Shown here: in pieces, positions 33,684 through 38,143 of the stretch
Layout: every line of letters begins with the position of its first letter
Numbering within the stretch: position 1 is the first letter of the stretch
From: Candidatus Kutchimonas denitrificans
GTDB lineage: Bacteria; Gemmatimonadota; Gemmatimonadetes; Palauibacterales; KS3-K002
Assembly: GCA_011774835.1 (NCBI GenBank)
Contig: JAACAK010000142.1
Span: 1-38,143 of the forward strand
Length of the DNA stretch: 38,143 bases
Direction of reading: 5' to 3'
Notes under the pieces: model-generated
Seen by the model: the letters and a program-made list of their open reading frames with translations, nothing else
Database searches by the model: none
What the model was told of the DNA's origin: nothing
Program-made: the position numbers and the translations under genes

Positions 33684-34028
33684 ATGAACGATACGACCGT
33701 GAAGAAAGTCGCGTCGAAACACTCGCCCAAGGGAGCGCTGGGACAGAAGTACCTCGCTTCGGGAAAATCGCTGGCGATGCGGTTGTGGGAGGGTGTGCAG
33801 GCGGCCGAGAAGGAGGAAGAGGAGCACCGCCGCGACTACGAGACCGTCGGCTTCGTGATCTCGGGTAAGGCGGAGCTGCACCTCGAGGGGCAGAAAGTGC
33901 TGTTGGAGCCTGGTGACTCGTGGGTCGTGCCCCGAGATGCCGCTCACCGCTATCGCATACTCGAGCCGTTCACCGCGGTGGAAGCCACCCATCCGCCGGC
34001 CCGCATCCACGATCGCGACAGCTCTTAG
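33684..34028 (+). CDS. Small cupin-domain protein
   Basis: 114 residues, one cupin barrel. The sequence EEHRRDYETVGFVISGKAEL gives motif 1 (with one His instead of two), and PGDSWVVPRDAAHRYRILE gives motif 2 with the conserved Gly and His. Cupins of this size bind a metal and act as isomerases, dioxygenases or sensors; the reduced His count leaves the metal uncertain. AGGAGG lies ten bases before the ATG. It is transcribed alone, divergent from the dehydrogenase operon. Confidence 0.85.
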   Translation: MNDTTVKKVASKHSPKGALGQKYLASGKSLAMRLWEGVQAAEKEEEEHRRDYETVGFVISGKAELHLEGQKVLLEPGDSWVVPRDAAHRYRILEPFTAVEATHPPARIHDRDSS

Positions 34029-34072
34029 TCGGGGCTTTTCCGCCCGGCCCCGACAGCGGGTCTGCGCCGACG

Positions 34073-35089
34073 TCAGCCCGTGTCGGTCTTCTCCCGAACC
34101 ACCTCTTCAGGCTCTTTGTCGCGTCGAAGGCCGCGAAAGCGCGGATGCCGGAGTTTGCCGTCTTCGGTCCATTCGGTGAACGCGACCTCGGCCACCAGTT
34201 TCGGTGTCACCCAGTGTACTCTGCTGCGCGGCAGCTTCTCGTCCGCGAATGGCGGCGTCTCGCGCTCCAGCGATTGCAGGCGACCGCTCAGCTTTTTGAG
34301 CGTCTCGTTGTCGTAACCGGTCCCGACCTTGCCAGCATACTTGAGGTCCGAGTCAGCGTAGTATCCGACCAGTAGCGCACCGAATCCAATCCGCTCTCCC
34401 TCCGGGTCGGTGTACCCTCCGATAACGAATTCCTGCTGGTTGACACACTTGAACTTGAGCCAGTTCGCCGAGCGGCTGTGAACGTAGCCGCTGTCGGCCC
34501 GCTTGGCGATGATGCCTTCCCAGCCTTTGCGGCAGGCCTCCTGATAATACGCTTTGCCTTCGGCATTTCGATGAGCCGTGAAACGAAGCGGGTCCTCGAA
34601 ATCGATGGCGTCGCGTAGCAAGCGCTTGCGTTGCCGCAACGGAAGGTCGGTGGTGTCGTAGCCGTCGATGTGGAGAACGTCGAACAAGTAGTAGTAAACA
34701 GCCACGTCGGACTCGCGCGCCCTATCGGGATCCTCGATGCCCATTCGCCGCTGAAGCTTTGAAAAGCTGGTCACATCGCCGGAGAACGCGACGATCTCTC
34801 CGTCCACCACCAGCCGCTCCCGGCGGCAGCTCTCGATTGCCTCGGCCAGCTCGGGATAACTGTCGTTCAGTTCTTCGCCGTTGCGGGACAGAAGCCGAAC
34901 CCTATCGCCCTCCTTCAGGCCGAGGCAGCGCTCTCCATCGAACTTCCGTTCGAACAGCCAGTCGTCGTCGGAGAAGCGACGATCGGTGAGCTTCGCGAGC
35001 ATCGGTGATGGCGATGAGGGAAAGTCTTGTTTGGAGAGCGCATCCCGTGCCGACTCGGGCAGCGAGTGGAAGATATCGGACTTGCTCAC
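34073..35089 (-). CDS. ATP-dependent DNA ligase, LigD ligase-domain type
   Basis: 338 residues. Nucleotidyltransferase motif I is ERKFDGER with catalytic Lys49, then LLSRNGEEL, DGEIVAF and GWEGIIAKR (motif IV region). The C-terminal OB domain includes EFVIGGYTDPEGERIGFGALLVGYY and ends with a motif VI-like FTEWTEDGKLRHPRFRGLR. It seals breaks in non-homologous end joining when teamed with Ku and the LigD polymerase, neither of which is in the window. The start overlaps the phosphoesterase stop (ATGA), so the two are a coupled, split LigD. Confidence 0.93.
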   Translation of the reverse strand: MSKSDIFHSLPESARDALSKQDFPSSPSPMLAKLTDRRFSDDDWLFERKFDGERCLGLKEGDRVRLLSRNGEELNDSYPELAEAIESCRRERLVVDGEIVAFSGDVTSFSKLQRRMGIEDPDRARESDVAVYYYLFDVLHIDGYDTTDLPLRQRKRLLRDAIDFEDPLRFTAHRNAEGKAYYQEACRKGWEGIIAKRADSGYVHSRSANWLKFKCVNQQEFVIGGYTDPEGERIGFGALLVGYYADSDLKYAGKVGTGYDNETLKKLSGRLQSLERETPPFADEKLPRSRVHWVTPKLVAEVAFTEWTEDGKLRHPRFRGLRRDKEPEEVVREKTDTG

Positions 35090-35703
35090 TCGTCCTCCTG
35101 ATTCGACTCCTCACTGCGGATCTCGTCGATCGTGCGGTCGGTGAGGACCGAATATGGCTCGCTGCTGATGGGATTGCGGCGTGCGTCGGCCTCATCGTCA
35201 TCCATCTTGACCAGCAGCCACCGCTCGTCGTTGCCGTTACCCGTTCGGGTGAGGGCGTATCCTCCCCGAACCTTCTCCCCTTCGAGCCAGAATTTGGCGT
35301 GGCCGTTGTCGAGGGCGTCGTCCATCGAGATCTCGTCTCCATCGTCGGTGCGGTTCAGGTTCCTGTAGAACCCGGCGTCCCAGACCAGCACGGCGCCGGC
35401 GCCGTACTCATCCTCGGGGATGACGCCCTCGAATTCGGCGTAGGCGAGGGGATGGTCTTCGGTCGGAACCGCGAGGCGCTGATCGCTGGGGTCGGTGGAG
35501 GGGCCCTTCGGGACGGCCCACGACTTGAGGACGTCGCCGACCTGGAGGCGGAAGTCGTAGTGGAGGGTGCTGGCATCGTGTTTCTGGATCACGAAGATGG
35601 GACCTTCGCCCTTCTTTGCCACGCCGGAAGCTTCGCCCGATGGTTCAGGTGTCTTGCGGAAATCGCGTTTCTCGAGGTATTCCTCGAGCGGTTTGTCACT
35701 CAT
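35086..35703 (-). CDS. LigD 3'-phosphoesterase domain as a separate protein
   Basis: 205 residues from the ATG at 35703 (open frame to 35775, but MSDKPLEEYLEKRDF is the family start). Core motif FVIQKHDASTLHYDFRLQVG and LKSWAVPKGPS, then the metal-site block TEDHPLAYAEFEGVIPEDEYGAG. This domain trims 3'-phosphates and ribonucleotides at DNA ends. Stand-alone versions are known in several bacteria and archaea. It is coupled to the ligase gene and follows the GAPDH-like gene with 8 bases between. Confidence 0.93.
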   Translation of the reverse strand: MSDKPLEEYLEKRDFRKTPEPSGEASGVAKKGEGPIFVIQKHDASTLHYDFRLQVGDVLKSWAVPKGPSTDPSDQRLAVPTEDHPLAYAEFEGVIPEDEYGAGAVLVWDAGFYRNLNRTDDGDEISMDDALDNGHAKFWLEGEKVRGGYALTRTGNGNDERWLLVKMDDDEADARRNPISSEPYSVLTDRTIDEIRSEESNQEDE

Positions 35704-35711
35704 GGCTAATG

Positions 35712-36749
35712 TCAGCGGCTGGCCTGCTGACCGACGTGTCGAGCGAGGTCGATGATGCGGCTGGCATAGGCCCATTCGTTGTCGTGCCAGGCCAGCACCT
35801 TCACCGTGTGTGTCTTCACCACGACGGTCGATTCGGCGTCGACGACCGCCGAGTACGAGGTCCCGATAATGTCGGTCGAGACGGGCGGATCCTCCGTCAC
35901 GTCGAGAATGTCGCTGAGGCGCTCGGTGCGCGCGGCACTCCGGAACGCATCATTGACACGCCGTGCCGATGTCGGTTGTTCGGTGTGAACCACCAGGTCG
36001 ATGATCGAGCCGCACGGCACGGGCACTCGCATCGCGACCGCGTCCAACCTGTCGCGCAGATCGGGTATTATGCGAACCATTTCCTCGGTGAGCTCGATCG
36101 TTGTGGGAACGATCGACAGCGTGGCCGATCGGCCGCGGCGCCACAATTCATCGGGGGTGTCCAGCAGAGCGTTGGCGCTGGTGTAGGCCTGGATGGCGGT
36201 AACGATGCCCGACTCGATCCCGAACTCTTCGTCCACAATGTCTGCGATGACCGCCAGGCAGCTCGCGGCGCTTCCAGCGCTCGATATCACACGGTGTCGG
36301 GCCGGGTCGAATCGCGCTTCGTTGACCCCCATGCAGATGGTCACATCGGCGTCGTTGACGACATTCGTAGCGATCACGCGCTCGGCCCCTGCTTCGAGAT
36401 GTCGGGAAGCACGCTCGCGATCGTCTGCGTCGTCGCAGGCGTCGATCACCAGATCGACCTCCAGGTCTCTCCACGGCAACTCAGCACGATCCGAGATCCC
36501 GAGCATCGTCATCGTGTAGGACCCCCACATCAACTCGTCCGCGCTGGCCCTGGCTCTCGTCGGCGGTCCGCCGTGGATCGAATCGTGGTTCATCAGGTAG
36601 GCCAGATTGTCAGGTGCGGCGACATCGTTCAGCGCCACGACCTCCAGGCCGGGATCGTCATCGCCGCGGCGGTCGGCTGTTTCGAAGACCAATTGACGGA
36701 GAATCAACCGCCCGATCCGGCTCAGTCCGTGCAATGCGATCCTGCACAT
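35712..36749 (-). CDS. GAPDH-fold protein lacking the catalytic Cys and His (pseudoenzyme)
   Basis: 345 residues aligned end to end with glyceraldehyde-3-phosphate dehydrogenase. Start HGLSRIGRLILRQ corresponds to GFGRIGR (middle Gly is Ser10). DVTICMGVNEARFDPARHRV is well kept. The active-site segment SNASCTTNCLAP becomes SSAGSAASCLAV: the catalytic Cys is Ser160, the second Cys164 remains. The catalytic His in VHAYT is Gln187 (IQAYT). The end VKVLAWHDNEWAYASRIIDLA matches WYDNEWGY. It is therefore unlikely to oxidise aldehydes. It precedes the phosphoesterase and ligase genes by 8 bases, so the three may be one operon. Could bind NAD, a sugar phosphate or DNA, but that is inference. Confidence 0.9.
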   Translation of the reverse strand: MCRIALHGLSRIGRLILRQLVFETADRRGDDDPGLEVVALNDVAAPDNLAYLMNHDSIHGGPPTRARASADELMWGSYTMTMLGISDRAELPWRDLEVDLVIDACDDADDRERASRHLEAGAERVIATNVVNDADVTICMGVNEARFDPARHRVISSAGSAASCLAVIADIVDEEFGIESGIVTAIQAYTSANALLDTPDELWRRGRSATLSIVPTTIELTEEMVRIIPDLRDRLDAVAMRVPVPCGSIIDLVVHTEQPTSARRVNDAFRSAARTERLSDILDVTEDPPVSTDIIGTSYSAVVDAESTVVVKTHTVKVLAWHDNEWAYASRIIDLARHVGQQASR

Positions 36750-36763
36750 TCTATCTGTCCTGG

Positions 36764-36791
36764 CAGCCTGTGTTGGTCAGCCTGTGTTGGT
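36764..36791. repeat. Tandem 14-base duplication in the leader of the GAPDH-like gene
   Basis: CAGCCTGTGTTGGT occurs twice in direct succession (36764-36777, 36778-36791), 15 bases before the minus-strand start codon. On the transcript the copies read ACCAACACAGGCTG. Possibly a replication slip, or a paired operator. Confidence 0.75.
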
Positions 36792-37025
36792 GAATCCATA
36801 TTCGATTGAAGCCTTCGTACGTAGACTGAAGCTAGCGGCACGGGGTTCGGGCTACACTCGGGCCGTGGCGCTAAGGAGATTGGGGATTATCGGTAGGCGG
36901 CAGTGGGGAGAAGCCCTAGGAAGCGTGGGAAGGTCGCGGATTTCCAGCGCGGTTCGGCGCCGTTATTAACGTTTAGGAATGGACAGGAGAAACAGCGCGG
37001 TACCAAAGAGAAGGGCTTACCTGAT

Positions 37026-38143
37026 ATGGCCGATTATCGGTATGTAATACTCGGTGGAGGCGTGGCCGCTGGCTACGCGGCGAAGGAGTTCGTGGAGCGC
37101 GGAGTCGGTGGAGACGTGTGCCTGATCTCGCAGGAAGATCAGCCGCCCTACGACCGTCCGCCGCTCTCCAAGTCGGTATTGAAAGGCGAGTCGGAGACCA
37201 GCGACGCGCTGATCGAGGGAGAGAGTTACTACGACGAGCACGGCATCGAGCTGCGGCTGGGCAGCCCCGTGGAGGAGGTCGACTTCCCCATGAGGAGGCT
37301 CACCATGCCCGACGACAAGGTCGGGTTCGAAAAGCTGCTGATCGCTACGGGCGGACGGGTGCGGCGGCTCGAGATACCGGGCGCCGATCTGTCCGGTGTG
37401 CTTTACCTGCGGACCAGCGAGCATGTCGGTCAGATCCTCGAGGAAGCGGAAGGCGCCGAACGCGCTGTGGTGATCGGCGGGAGCTTCATCGGGACGGAGG
37501 TCAGCGCATCGTTGACCGAGAGGGGGGTGGACGTGACGCTGGTCTATTCCAGCGACCACCTTCTGGAAGGGAAGCCGCTGACGCCGGAGATGGCGTCTTA
37601 CTTCGAGAAGTACTTCCGCCAGAAAGGCGTGAAGCTGATCGCCGGAACGCGGCCCGCTTCGTTCGAAGGCGGTGGACACGTGACCGGGGTAACGCTGGAG
37701 TCTGGAGCCAGGCTGGACGCTGACTTCGTGGTCGCCGGTGTCGGGGTCATCCCGAACACCGAAGTGTTCGAGTCGACGACGTTGGAGCTCGACAACGGCA
37801 TAGTTGTCGACGAGCATCTCGAGACGAACATCGACGGTGTCTTCGCGGCCGGCGACATCGCCCGCTATCCGGACAAGCGCTACGACACGATGCGGAGGAT
37901 CGAACATTGGGACGTTGCGCGGCGGCAGGGCGCGCACGCGGCGCGCGGCATGCTGGATGAGAAAGCCCCCTACTCCGAGATACCTTACTTCTTCTCGGAC
38001 GTCTTCGACCTTTCGTGGGAATACTGGGGCGATCGCGCTCGTGCGGATCGAGTCGTCTATCGTGGGGACATCGAGAGCGGCTCGTTCAGCGCCTGGTGGC
38101 TGCGTGGCAAGCAGGTCGAGGCGGCGTTCGTCATGGACCGGCC
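37026..38143 (+). CDS. FAD/NAD(P)-dependent oxidoreductase, monodehydroascorbate reductase-like; 3' end outside window
   Basis: First 372 codons from the ATG at 37026. FAD motif YVILGGGVAAGYAAKEFVER; PYDRPPLSKSVLKG, the usual block of ferredoxin reductases and MDAR; NAD motif AVVIGGSFIGTEVSASL; the second FAD motif IDGVFAAGDIARYPD, then RRIEHWDVARRQGAHAARGM. These match plant and bacterial MDAR/BphA4 relatives, which pass electrons from NADH to a small acceptor. About 20-30 residues may be missing at the end. The leader has GAGAAGGG twelve bases upstream. It is divergent from the GAPDH-like gene. Confidence 0.92.
   Translation, partial: MADYRYVILGGGVAAGYAAKEFVERGVGGDVCLISQEDQPPYDRPPLSKSVLKGESETSDALIEGESYYDEHGIELRLGSPVEEVDFPMRRLTMPDDKVGFEKLLIATGGRVRRLEIPGADLSGVLYLRTSEHVGQILEEAEGAERAVVIGGSFIGTEVSASLTERGVDVTLVYSSDHLLEGKPLTPEMASYFEKYFRQKGVKLIAGTRPASFEGGGHVTGVTLESGARLDADFVVAGVGVIPNTEVFESTTLELDNGIVVDEHLETNIDGVFAAGDIARYPDKRYDTMRRIEHWDVARRQGAHAARGMLDEKAPYSEIPYFFSDVFDLSWEYWGDRARADRVVYRGDIESGSFSAWWLRGKQVEAAFVMDR

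Noticed and set aside
36784..36969. 61-codon frame before the reductase gene
   Set aside because: Basic, featureless peptide starting inside the tandem repeat, with no ribosome site.
1..38143. CRISPR arrays, tRNA genes, insertion sequences, phage genes
   Set aside because: No regularly spaced repeats, no T-loop/acceptor patterns in the spacers, no transposase or phage motifs seen.

Overview
This is a high-GC bacterial window of 38,143 bases with genes on both strands, truncated at both ends by the window. The best guess is an uncultured member of Gemmatimonadota or a nearby phylum. The reasons are the membrane-anchored FlgO-like/TPR protein at 13497-15932, a Gemmatimonadota-style Ser/Thr kinase start at 8965, and a repertoire of exported DUF885 and S10 peptidases, a DUF2339 protein and B12/radical-SAM enzymes. 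No rRNA or tRNA gene is present, so the phylum is inference.

Layout. 1-1804 (+): tail of a molybdenum-cofactor large subunit, then the FAD subunit and a Tat-exported 2Fe-2S subunit of a periplasmic PaoABC-like aldehyde oxidoreductase. 1910-2467 (-): AhpD-like protein. 2734-7210 (+): exported DUF885 peptidase, exported S10 carboxypeptidase and a one-TM unknown protein. A small 3' fossil of a second S10 gene lies at about 7399. 7625-8551 (-): di-haem cytochrome c. 8965-9516 (+): a kinase N-terminus cut off and joined in frame to a DUF2892 gene. 9536-13387 (-): M23 lipoprotein peptidase, a 30-residue membrane microprotein with its own terminator, a large PH-like membrane protein and a 5'-truncated RCK_C protein. 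13497-20149 (+): TPR protein, DUF2459 lipoprotein, DUF2339 membrane protein, AraC regulator, a 35-residue membrane microprotein and a VOC protein.

20243-20455 (-) is a cold-shock gene with a roughly 207-nt leader containing an intrinsic-terminator-like hairpin. 20824-24211 (+): B12-binding radical SAM protein and KefB/YbaL-type antiporter. 24316-33409 (-) is the metabolic core: E1 alpha, E1 beta, E2 and E3 of a 2-oxoacid (probably pyruvate) dehydrogenase, then nicotinate phosphoribosyltransferase, an MmgE/PrpD protein, a ComA/HSA32-family protein and a truncated TrkH. 33684-34028 (+): cupin. 34073-36749 (-): a split LigD (ligase and 3'-phosphoesterase as separate overlapping genes) preceded by a GAPDH-fold protein that has lost both catalytic residues. 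37026 to the end (+): FAD/NAD reductase resembling monodehydroascorbate reductase, cut by the window end.

How the genes fit together. The 2-oxoacid dehydrogenase operon uses NAD at E3, and pncB, which salvages NAD, is downstream in the same direction; pncB and prpD overlap by ATGA. The ComA-like and PrpD-like genes suggest an additional organic-acid branch, which is not proven. The most unusual items are the GAPDH pseudoenzyme beside split LigD, the ComA-family gene in a dehydrogenase operon, the charged E2 linker that looks like a single alpha helix, the cspA leader, and two unannotated microproteins. Several genes are cut and end in unrelated sequence (kinase, TrkH, RCK_C, S10 remnant), indicating repeated deletion or rearrangement. 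I saw no CRISPR array, insertion sequence, phage gene or tRNA.
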